DNA of 64,000 nucleotides from Opitutaceae bacterium (lineage in GTDB: Bacteria; Verrucomicrobiota; Verrucomicrobiia; Opitutales; Opitutaceae), in the NCBI GenBank assembly GCA_028284385.1, contig JANQRT010000073.1, positions 1 to 64,000 on the forward strand. Reading direction: 5' to 3'. The translations under genes and the position numbers were made by a program. The notes under the pieces were generated by a model. The model did no database searches, had not been told where the DNA came from, and worked only from the letters and a program-made list of their open reading frames with translations. This document shows, piece by piece, positions 7,707 to 15,734 of this stretch (position 1 is its first letter; every line of letters starts with the position of its first letter).

Positions 7707-10001
7707 ATGGACAACGAGCACACTCAGAGCAGCCCCGGCCTCATGCGCCCGCCCGAAATTCTAGACTACAGCCTAACGGGCGAAAACGCAGACCGCGCCA
7801 TCGAACTCGGCCTGGCTGAAGCAGACTGGTACCAATGTCCCGTTCCACGCGCGACAATGCGAAAACTGCTCGAGCGAAAAGACGGTCCAGCAATACGAGA
7901 CTGCCTACTGTGGTTCGGTTTAATCATCAGTTGCGGAGTAGCCACCATCATGCTGTGGGGCAGCTGGTGGGCAGCACTAACCTATCTCGCCTATGCTGTT
8001 CTTTTCGGCTCAACCTGCGACTCGCGGTGGCATGAGTCCAGTCACGGCACTGCATTTAAGACTGATTGGATGAATAACGTCCTCTACGAAATCGCGTCCT
8101 TCATGGTTACACGCGAATCGGTCGTATGGCGCTGGAGTCACACTCGGCATCACAGCGACACCATCATCGTCGGGCGCGATCCAGAGATCGCGGTGCCGCG
8201 GCCGCCAAACATAAAGAACTTTCTGCTCAGCTTCATTAACTTCGGAGGATACCTTAGTTACTTCAAGGGCATCGTAAGGCACTCCTTCGCGAGCATGTCG
8301 GATGACGAGAAAACGTATATTCCAGAATCCGAATACGGCAAGATATTCGTTCGCGCCCGCATCTATCTCGGAATCTACTTAGCTGTCATTGCAACGAGCA
8401 TCGCGATCGGCAGCATCCTGCCCCTTTTGCTCATTGGCGGGGCTAATCTCTTCGGGGCCTGGCTCATGCCGATCTACGGCTACACCCAACACGCTGGCCT
8501 TGCCGAAAACGTGCTCGATCACCGACTTAATTGCCGAACCGTATACATGAACCCAATACATAGATTCCTGTATTGGAACATGAACTACCATGTTGAACAT
8601 CATATGTTCCCGCTCGTCCCCTACCACGCCCTTCCCGAGCTGCACGAAGCCATTAAGAATGACACACCCACGCCTTATCCCAGCCTCTTCGCCGCATGGA
8701 AGGAAATCATACCTGCGGTTCTCAAACAGATCAAAGACCCAACGTACCACGTAAAACGTACCTTGCCAACGCCGGCAAAACGCTTGGACGAACGCGTGCC
8801 CCACTCGCATGCGACTCCCAACTCAGAAGGCTGGATCAAGGTCTGCGCCGCTGCTGATCTCGGCAATGAAGACGTCATACGCTTCGATCACACCAAAAAG
8901 ACATTCGCTCTCTATCGAGACGACAGGGGCAAACTCTACGCTACCGACGGTATCTGCACGCACGGCAACACCCACCTCGGCGAGGGCCTCGTTAAAGGCA
9001 AGCTCATTGAATGCCCCAAGCACAACGGACGCTTCGATCTTGAGGATGGTTCGCCCGCCCGAGCTCCCGTTTGTCGCGGACTGGCCACCTATCCGATTGA
9101 AGAGCGAGCAGGCCGCATTTGGCTGAACATCAAAAAGGCAGGCGGCGCGGGGGCCCGCCCCGAAAAGACCTACACCCTACGCGTCGTCAGCAACCGCAGC
9201 GTCGCCACCTTCATTAAGGAACTGATCCTTGAACCGGTGGATCTCGATGAGCGCATCGATTGTTCCCCAGGCGACTATATGCAGCTAAACATACCTGTGT
9301 ATCCAGAAATTCGTTTCAGCGACTTTGATATTCCCGAGCCTTACGCAACGGTGTGGCGGACCCAACACGTGTTCGAGCTGACATCGAGTTGCAGCGAATC
9401 GGGCCGCCGGAACAACTACTCGCTCGCAAATAATCCCGCTGCAGAACGACAATTGACATTCAACGTCCGCATCGCCACGCCACCCCCTGGACAAAATTGT
9501 CCTCCCGGAGTGGGCTCCAGCTACGTATTTGGCTTGAAGCCAGGCGATCAGGTCAGCGCGATCGGCCCCTACGGTGATTTCCACATCAAGCCGACACAAA
9601 AGGAAATCGTCTACATTGGCGGAGGAGCTGGAATGGCCCCGCTGCGAGCCCATATCTCCCACCTTTTCGATGCGGAAAACACCGCTCGAAAAGTCAGCTA
9701 CTGGTATGGGGCGCGTTCCAAACAAGAGATCTTCTACGAACGCTACTTCCAAAACCTCACCCGGCAGCGCCGCAACTTCGACTTCAATCTCGCCCTTTCC
9801 GACCCGCAACCGGAGGACAACTGGGAGGGACATCGAGGCTTCATCCACGAAGTCACGCGAGCGAGCTACCTCGAGACCCATCCCAACATTCAGGCCATAG
9901 AATTCTATCTCTGCGGTCCACCGATGATGATCAAAGCCTGCGCTAAAATGCTCGCATCCCTAGGCGTCTCCCAAGAGCAGATCGCCTTCGACGAATTCTA
10001 A
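7707..10001 (+). CDS. desaturase-Rieske-flavin reductase triple fusion (MocD/MocE/MocF-like oxygenase)
   Basis: One 764-residue chain carries a whole oxygenase system. Residues 1-340 form a membrane fatty-acid-desaturase/AlkB-type domain with all three histidine boxes: HESSH at 109-113, HTRHH at 145-149, HVEHH at 295-299, and hydrophobic spans near 68-100 and 215-255. Residues about 375-475 are a Rieske [2Fe-2S] domain with CTH at 417-419 and CPKH at 436-439. Residues about 487-764 are an FAD/NAD(P)H reductase like the NqrF C-terminus, with NYSLAN, GGGAGMAPLRAHI and YLCGPPMM. In rhizobia these three parts are separate proteins, MocD, MocE and MocF, linked to O-demethylation of a methylated inosamine. 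The role as hydroxylase or O-demethylase of a small polar substrate is inferred. It leads an operon with an aldo/keto reductase and an esterase. Confidence 0.85.
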   Translation: MDNEHTQSSPGLMRPPEILDYSLTGENADRAIELGLAEADWYQCPVPRATMRKLLERKDGPAIRDCLLWFGLIISCGVATIMLWGSWWAALTYLAYAVLFGSTCDSRWHESSHGTAFKTDWMNNVLYEIASFMVTRESVVWRWSHTRHHSDTIIVGRDPEIAVPRPPNIKNFLLSFINFGGYLSYFKGIVRHSFASMSDDEKTYIPESEYGKIFVRARIYLGIYLAVIATSIAIGSILPLLLIGGANLFGAWLMPIYGYTQHAGLAENVLDHRLNCRTVYMNPIHRFLYWNMNYHVEHHMFPLVPYHALPELHEAIKNDTPTPYPSLFAAWKEIIPAVLKQIKDPTYHVKRTLPTPAKRLDERVPHSHATPNSEGWIKVCAAADLGNEDVIRFDHTKKTFALYRDDRGKLYATDGICTHGNTHLGEGLVKGKLIECPKHNGRFDLEDGSPARAPVCRGLATYPIEERAGRIWLNIKKAGGAGARPEKTYTLRVVSNRSVATFIKELILEPVDLDERIDCSPGDYMQLNIPVYPEIRFSDFDIPEPYATVWRTQHVFELTSSCSESGRRNNYSLANNPAAERQLTFNVRIATPPPGQNCPPGVGSSYVFGLKPGDQVSAIGPYGDFHIKPTQKEIVYIGGGAGMAPLRAHISHLFDAENTARKVSYWYGARSKQEIFYERYFQNLTRQRRNFDFNLALSDPQPEDNWEGHRGFIHEVTRASYLETHPNIQAIEFYLCGPPMMIKACAKMLASLGVSQEQIAFDEF

Positions 10002-10028
10002 CCCACAAATATTCCTTCTTCTAACAGT

Positions 10029-11087
10029 ATGCAATACGTTCCCTTTGCCGATACCGAAACTCGAATATCCCGCGTCGCCTTCGGCGCCATGGGGCTGAAC
10101 TGCGCATTTGGCTGCTTCGACGAAAACGACCTCGTTCGCTCCATTCACCATAGCTTAGAGCAAGGAGTAAATATGTTCGATACCGCTCGTTCTTATATGG
10201 ATTCCGAGCGCATCTTGGGCAAAGCCTTGAAGCAATGGAAGGGAGCAAAACCCTTCGTAAACTCCAAAGCCATTCCCTCGGAAGCCGATGGAAATCCCGG
10301 TTGGGGCATACCCAATCCAGTCGATATCGCCTACCCGCAAGGCTCTGTGAAGCAAAGTATAGAAGACTCCCTCCGCGCGCTCGACATCGACTGTATCGAC
10401 CTCATGCAGCTGCACCAATACTGGGGCAATTTCTACCAAAACGGCTCCTGGATGGAAGAGCTGCAAGCGCTTAAGAAAGAAGGAAAGATCGCCCATATCG
10501 GCATATCCATTGTCGATCACCGACACGACACCGCCATCGAAATCGTTAACTCCGGACTCATCAGCTCGGTCCAGACGATCATCAATATCTTCGATCCGCT
10601 CGCCTTCGACACTCTCGTCCCTGCATGCCAGAAAAACAAAGTCAGCGTTATCGCTCGTTGCGTGTTGGATGAAGGCGGCTTAACTGGTACGTTAAAATCG
10701 GATACGCAATTCGAAGAGGGAGACTTCCGCGAAAACTACTTCGTGCAAGGCCCGCAACCGGAATACATCAAACGCGTCGAAGCCCTTAAGAAATTCATAC
10801 CCGAGCACGCCGATTCGCTCGCCGAACTTGCCATTCGTTTCGCGCTCACCCATCCAGGGGTGACCACCGCCTGCATCTCCATGCACGTACCCCGATTCGC
10901 CGACGAGAATATCAAGGCGGCAGCCAAAGGCCCGCTTCCCGAAACGGTCTTCCACGAGATTCGCTGCCGCCACCGCTGGTTGCACAATCTCTATTCAGGC
11001 TTCTACTTTCCCGACGAGGAGGAGGCTAAACGCAAGACGGGTGTTGGCGGCTTCAAGAAGATGAAAAAGCAAGCGCTGGAGGCATAG
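10029..11087 (+). CDS. aldo/keto reductase
   Basis: NADPH-dependent oxidoreductase of the (beta/alpha)8 AKR fold, 352 residues. The catalytic tetrad is visible: Asp and Tyr in FDTARSYMDSE (about 50-58), Lys in FVNSKA, and His in DLMQLHQYW. The cofactor end reads RFALTHPGVTTACISM. The gene follows the triple-fusion oxygenase after 27 bases and precedes an esterase by 11, so the three are one operon. It probably oxidises or reduces a sugar, cyclitol or aldehyde made by the oxygenase. The substrate is not readable from the sequence. Confidence 0.88.
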   Translation: MQYVPFADTETRISRVAFGAMGLNCAFGCFDENDLVRSIHHSLEQGVNMFDTARSYMDSERILGKALKQWKGAKPFVNSKAIPSEADGNPGWGIPNPVDIAYPQGSVKQSIEDSLRALDIDCIDLMQLHQYWGNFYQNGSWMEELQALKKEGKIAHIGISIVDHRHDTAIEIVNSGLISSVQTIINIFDPLAFDTLVPACQKNKVSVIARCVLDEGGLTGTLKSDTQFEEGDFRENYFVQGPQPEYIKRVEALKKFIPEHADSLAELAIRFALTHPGVTTACISMHVPRFADENIKAAAKGPLPETVFHEIRCRHRWLHNLYSGFYFPDEEEAKRKTGVGGFKKMKKQALEA

Positions 11088-11098
11088 TCTCCTCATCG

Positions 11099-12091
11099 AT
11101 GGACTGGCTTAGGGCGATGCAATTCGATCGGATAGCAGGAGAAGACTGCGGCGGGGAACTCTGCCCTTCCGCACGCGCAATCGTCGACGAGCTTCGCGAT
11201 CCCAAAGCTCCTCCCGCAGAACAGACCGACATTCAAGCCGCGCGTGTCGGTCATGTCCTGGCCGCCTACGATCTATCGCTTCGCTCCACTCAATTGCAGA
11301 GTGAGGAGCGCAGTTTGGATACGAACGGGAGCCACAATCTCCGCGTCCGCATCTATACCCCGGACGGGAAAGGTCCTTTCCCTATTCTCGTGTTCGCTCA
11401 CGGAGGATGTTGGACCTTTTGCGGCCTAGACAGTCATGATCGGATATGCCGCTACTATGCAGACGAAGCGCCGTGCATTGTCGTATCCGTAGATTACGCC
11501 CTCGCTCCAGAACAACCCTTCCCTGAAGGTGTAAACGATTTCTACAATGCCGTTGTGTGGTGCTACGAAAACGCCGAGTCTATAAAGGGAGACCCATCGC
11601 GCATTGCAGTCGCTGGAGATAGCGCCGGTGGCAACCTTTCCGCTGTCGTTGCTCAACGACTACAAAGTCATGCTAAAATCAAGCTCAGTCTGCAAATTCT
11701 GATCTATCCCATTTGCGACCTCTCAGATTTTCATAGCAGATCGATGCAACGCTATGCAAACGGCTACTTCTTGACGCTTGATATGCTGCAATGGACAGCG
11801 TCGCTGTATCGAGACGGTCGTCAGGCGAGCGACCCCAACATCTCGCCGCTCTTCGGCAAAGTAACGTCACACTTGACCCCCGCACACATCATTGTGGCCG
11901 AATGCGATATACTTCGCGATCAAGCAATAGGTTACGCTGAAAAGCTGCGTGATGCCGGCGCGTCTGTACGCTGCAACTACTTTCGCGGGGTACCACACGC
12001 CTTCGTCGCGATGGCCGGCAGCCTTGAAACCGGTCAAATCGCCTTAGACGACTCTATCGAACATCTGCGCCTGGCCTTCTCAAAGGCTTAG
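11099..12091 (+). CDS. alpha/beta hydrolase, HSL-type esterase
   Basis: Serine esterase of the hormone-sensitive-lipase (family IV) group, 330 residues. The oxyanion motif FAHGGCW lies near residue 100, with one Gly of the usual HGGG replaced by Cys. The nucleophile motif GDSAGG lies near 164-169, and the late VPHAF segment supplies His. No signal peptide is seen, so it acts in the cytoplasm. The start is 11 bases after the aldo/keto reductase stop. It would remove acyl groups from a substrate or hydrolyse a lactone in the same pathway. Confidence 0.85.
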   Translation: MDWLRAMQFDRIAGEDCGGELCPSARAIVDELRDPKAPPAEQTDIQAARVGHVLAAYDLSLRSTQLQSEERSLDTNGSHNLRVRIYTPDGKGPFPILVFAHGGCWTFCGLDSHDRICRYYADEAPCIVVSVDYALAPEQPFPEGVNDFYNAVVWCYENAESIKGDPSRIAVAGDSAGGNLSAVVAQRLQSHAKIKLSLQILIYPICDLSDFHSRSMQRYANGYFLTLDMLQWTASLYRDGRQASDPNISPLFGKVTSHLTPAHIIVAECDILRDQAIGYAEKLRDAGASVRCNYFRGVPHAFVAMAGSLETGQIALDDSIEHLRLAFSKA

Positions 12092-12142
12092 TCCCAGGTT
12101 CAATAACTCTGTCCTATGTCATTCTAGGAGAACTGAGGACAG

Positions 12143-12180
12143 CCCTCCCTACCTTTCATCACCGTCCAAAAAAGGGAGGG
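12143..12180. repeat. hairpin-forming inverted repeat between convergent genes
   Basis: Arms CCCTCCCT and AGGGAGGG are separated by 22 bases, with no T-run on either side. It lies between the convergent esterase and GH63-like genes. It may slow RNA polymerase or stabilise 3' ends. It is not a textbook terminator. Confidence 0.35.
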
Positions 12181-12264
12181 AGAAACCCATCGCCCCGGCA
12201 TAGCTATAAGCAAGGAGAGGTCCCAATCCACCTGAGTAGAACACCACACCGCTGCACCCTCTAC

Positions 12265-14151
12265 TCAACCGACAGCCGCTCCTTCCTCGATGAGGCAGAT
12301 CAAACCTAACAAAGCGCCCCACGTATAGAGCGGATGACTGTTCGGCGAGTTTCCTCCAATTCCCTCCAGCGGACAATAATTCTCCCAGACCGAACCGTTT
12401 TTCTCCCATTCGCCCAAAAACATCTTCTTCGAACTCTCCACTAACGCTTTTCGAGCATCATCTAGTTGATAGTTTCTCAACCCTAAATACACGAGAAAGT
12501 TTACGGGAGGCCAAATCCGACCACGCCAATAGAGCTGGTCTTTAAAAGACGGATCACTTCTCGGCGATAAAGGTATCAGCCATTCGCCGCCAAATTCTTC
12601 GGGATTGAGAAGCAGCTCTTTCACCATTCGCTCAGCCTGCTCCTGAGTGGCGACGCCTGCGAGCATCGGGTAGAGATTCGTCGCCGCAACTCTGGGGTCA
12701 AATTCTCCCGAGTCGGTTCGCTTATTAAGAAACGTACCTGATTCGCTGTGCCACAATTGAGACAAACCAGCGCTGTAGGACTCAATACGTCCTTGCAGCT
12801 CTTGAGCCTCCTCCGTGCGACCTAGTTCAACGGCAATACGCCTTAGATCCTGGCAGTCTCGAATGTAGAACGACGACATGCAGACGTCCGCCAACTTCAA
12901 CTGGTGCGTCTCAACATCGAAAGGAATATCATCATAGAGATGTCCATTGTCAGCGGCCGATTCAAGAGCCGCTCCCAGGCGAGTGTTCGGCTGAATCGTC
13001 TCCGCAGGATCGCCAATCTTGGGGTCAAACGGATGGCTTCCGCCTGAGATCAGGCCTAATGCGTTCCGACGTTTTGAATCCCACCATCGGTTCCATTTCA
13101 AAAGCGGCTCCCACGAAGCCTCCAGCAGCCAACGATCTCCCCACTTTTCATATATCGCCCATATCGAAGTAGACCCAACAGGTGGTTGACTGCGGTCCCA
13201 TGACCTACGTCCACTCCCTTGGGTACAATTCGGGACGAATGCATCGTCCACCATTTCTCGAAACGTTTCCAACGCGATCAGATAGGCAAACTCTTTATTG
13301 TCCACTGACACCAAACGAGCCGTGAAGAAACTGTCCCAGCAAAACAGCACATAGCCAAGACGCTTAATATTCCAGGAACGCGCTACAGGGCAAATGACAC
13401 GTTCGTATTTCGGTTCGTAAATAATATTCCATGCTTGAGCTACTTGAACGCCTTTATGCATCTCGCTGAGTTCTCCGTATGCTATATGGCGGGCCTCTTC
13501 CTTTTCCCTTTCTCGGGCTACGATCTTCTGAATCTCATCAAGACTTCTAATCCGGCCTGTCGATATGCCTACTGGAGAATCAAGTTCATACGTGAGATAC
13601 GGATAGCTTGCAGGGAGATTCGGATCTGGAACAACGGGCTTCGTTCCATGCACCGAAACTTCAGAAGAATCGGCAAATCTACAGCTCATACTGTTTTCAT
13701 TCAGAGAGAGCGTTCCCGGACGATTCCACATGAGCTTTCCTTGTACAAAAAGAACGGGCGGCTTGATCTCTCTATCGTGCGGAGTAACTAATAGAACCAA
13801 ATCCTCCCCCACATGAGCAGACTCAACATCGTAGAGAATGCCACGTATATTAACCCGTAACGCAGTGTAAGATCCATCATACGCATGCAGCCCCGGCTTT
13901 ACTTCAACGCAGTTGGCTTCGTGGTCTCCCACCGTCTGAAAAGACGTACCCTGCACAGGCCCTAGATTAGAGCGTCCGGAATGAGCATCCTTATAGACCT
14001 GGCACTTCCCATAGAGGCAAAAACCCAAATCTAAAGCGAATCCCTGCGGCAGCAAGACATGGTTCAACATACTGCGTGTATCCCAAGTATTCCAGCCACT
14101 GGCTACTGCATTTAAAGTTGATTGAAATTCTTCTTTTTCAAACAAGGTCAT
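12265..14151 (-). CDS. GH63/MGH1-like (alpha/alpha)6 glycoside hydrolase
   Basis: A 628-residue protein with a beta-rich N-terminal half and an (alpha/alpha)6 barrel. Markers of the GH63 / mannosylglycerate-hydrolase-like group are CWDSFFTARLVS near residue 280, NTRLGAALESAADNGH with paired acidic residues, YWRGRIWPPVNFLVYLGL near 525 and HPLYTWGALLG near the C-terminus. Such enzymes release glucose or mannose from alpha-glycosides, including the compatible solutes mannosyl- and glucosylglycerate. No clear signal peptide is present, so it is likely cytoplasmic and acts on imported material. It is the last gene of a minus-strand series with an SSS symporter and a TonB receptor. Substrate is inferred only at the level of alpha-glycoside. 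Confidence 0.75.
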   Translation of the reverse strand: MTLFEKEEFQSTLNAVASGWNTWDTRSMLNHVLLPQGFALDLGFCLYGKCQVYKDAHSGRSNLGPVQGTSFQTVGDHEANCVEVKPGLHAYDGSYTALRVNIRGILYDVESAHVGEDLVLLVTPHDREIKPPVLFVQGKLMWNRPGTLSLNENSMSCRFADSSEVSVHGTKPVVPDPNLPASYPYLTYELDSPVGISTGRIRSLDEIQKIVAREREKEEARHIAYGELSEMHKGVQVAQAWNIIYEPKYERVICPVARSWNIKRLGYVLFCWDSFFTARLVSVDNKEFAYLIALETFREMVDDAFVPNCTQGSGRRSWDRSQPPVGSTSIWAIYEKWGDRWLLEASWEPLLKWNRWWDSKRRNALGLISGGSHPFDPKIGDPAETIQPNTRLGAALESAADNGHLYDDIPFDVETHQLKLADVCMSSFYIRDCQDLRRIAVELGRTEEAQELQGRIESYSAGLSQLWHSESGTFLNKRTDSGEFDPRVAATNLYPMLAGVATQEQAERMVKELLLNPEEFGGEWLIPLSPRSDPSFKDQLYWRGRIWPPVNFLVYLGLRNYQLDDARKALVESSKKMFLGEWEKNGSVWENYCPLEGIGGNSPNSHPLYTWGALLGLICLIEEGAAVG

Positions 14152-14244
14152 TTGTAGTTTGTATTTATCTTTATCTTACGCAAATTGTTCTCTCAGCGAT
14201 CTATTCGCCGATTATTACAACAAAGGCCAAGTCTGGTTGCTTCG

Positions 14245-15678
14245 CTATTCTGATCTCGTGATTCGCGATCCAACAGCGTGAATCGCCAGGCTAGACAAAC
14301 CTGTTACTCCGGCCGAGAAGATCCCGTACCACATAAAGGAAACTTCGGTAAAAAATCCCAGCCAAATAGAAAACGCAAACCCCAGCAACAAACTGCAGAA
14401 GGCCGCGTCGCCCTGTATTCGTTTGTTCAGTATTCCCACAAGGAAAACACCCACGAGCGGGCCTCCAAAGAAGCTTCCTAGCGCTACCGATATCTCAAGA
14501 ACATTTCCCAAGGATCCCATAAACATAGCCAGAGCGATTCCGATTATGCCAATGACAAAAGTTGCTCCACGAACCGCGTTCAAGGAGGGCGTCTCTGTAC
14601 ATACCCTTCGATAAAGGTCGGTAACGCATACAGTCGTCAAAGAGTTAAGCACGGAACTCACGGTCGACATTCCCGCCGACAACACGCCTGCTGAAATGAG
14701 ACCTTTAAGCCCGGTCGGCAGTTCCTCGACAATAAATTTCGGGAAAATCTCGTTAGCTTCTACAAGCATTGCTCCTTTCTCTGGAAACTGCCCATAAAAC
14801 GAATAAAGCGTCGTCCCAACGAAAAACACGAACACTCCATATAAAGTAGTAAAGAAGAGAGTTCCTATCATCGACGCAACTGAGTGCCTTAGACTTTTCG
14901 TTGTCAGAAATCGCTGCACCTCCGCCTGGTCGCTTCCGAACTGAATCACTAGCAGCACCGCGCCACCAAAGACTCCTCCCCAGAATGTATATTTCTCAGT
15001 CAAGTCGAACGAAAAGTCTATAAACCTAAACTTGTCCTCCATCCGGCCGACTTCGATCACTTGAGCCAGTCCGCCGTCAACCCCATCCACAGCGACTGCG
15101 AAAACAGCCACCAAACCAAACGTCAGAATAAAGAGTTGGATCGTATCCGTCCAAATCACGGCCTTGATACCGCCAGCCACCGTGTAGAAGACCGTGAACA
15201 AACCCACAAACAAAGCGGTTTGATACAGCGGAATATCAAACATCTTCTCAATTACCAATGCCGGCACGTATATTGCCAATCCCAAGTAGGCCAGTTTTAG
15301 AAACACGAACAAAACACTGGTGAACACCTGCGTTTTCGCATCAAAACGGCTACCCAAATATTGGTATATAGATGCCTGGTTTGTCTTGTAAAATGTCGGC
15401 AAGAACACCAAACAAAGCGCAAGCAAAGCGATAGGAAATCCCAAGCGTACCTGATGATATCGAAAATCCTCGGAAAAGGCCACAGCAGGTGCGCCAATAT
15501 AGGATATGGCGCTTACCACTGTGGCTATTCCCGAAAACATCGCCGCATACCACGGCATATTTCGACTTCCCAAAAAGTAATCGCGAATAGATTTTTGACC
15601 CTTTCCCGTGAAGGCTCCGATACCTAAAATGCACAGGAAATACACGACTATGATTACATAATCTACTACGCTTAACAT
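14245..15678 (-). CDS. sodium/solute symporter (SSS family)
   Basis: Inner-membrane importer of 477 residues with about 13 hydrophobic segments. The first begins VVDYVIIVVYFLCILGIGAFTGK, and the family signature region DYFLGSRNMPWYAAMFSGIATVVSAISYIG follows. A later segment reads QLFILTFGLVAVFAVAVDG. It lies 93 bases from the GH63-like gene and 56 from the FG-GAP gene on the same strand, so it probably imports the glycoside that the locus degrades. The solute cannot be told from sequence. Confidence 0.88.
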   Translation of the reverse strand: MLSVVDYVIIVVYFLCILGIGAFTGKGQKSIRDYFLGSRNMPWYAAMFSGIATVVSAISYIGAPAVAFSEDFRYHQVRLGFPIALLALCLVFLPTFYKTNQASIYQYLGSRFDAKTQVFTSVLFVFLKLAYLGLAIYVPALVIEKMFDIPLYQTALFVGLFTVFYTVAGGIKAVIWTDTIQLFILTFGLVAVFAVAVDGVDGGLAQVIEVGRMEDKFRFIDFSFDLTEKYTFWGGVFGGAVLLVIQFGSDQAEVQRFLTTKSLRHSVASMIGTLFFTTLYGVFVFFVGTTLYSFYGQFPEKGAMLVEANEIFPKFIVEELPTGLKGLISAGVLSAGMSTVSSVLNSLTTVCVTDLYRRVCTETPSLNAVRGATFVIGIIGIALAMFMGSLGNVLEISVALGSFFGGPLVGVFLVGILNKRIQGDAAFCSLLLGFAFSIWLGFFTEVSFMWYGIFSAGVTGLSSLAIHAVGSRITRSE

Positions 15679-15734
15679 CTATTATCAGGAAATCGCTACA
15701 ATGCCACTCGATTCGTGTCTGCCTTATTCGACTA

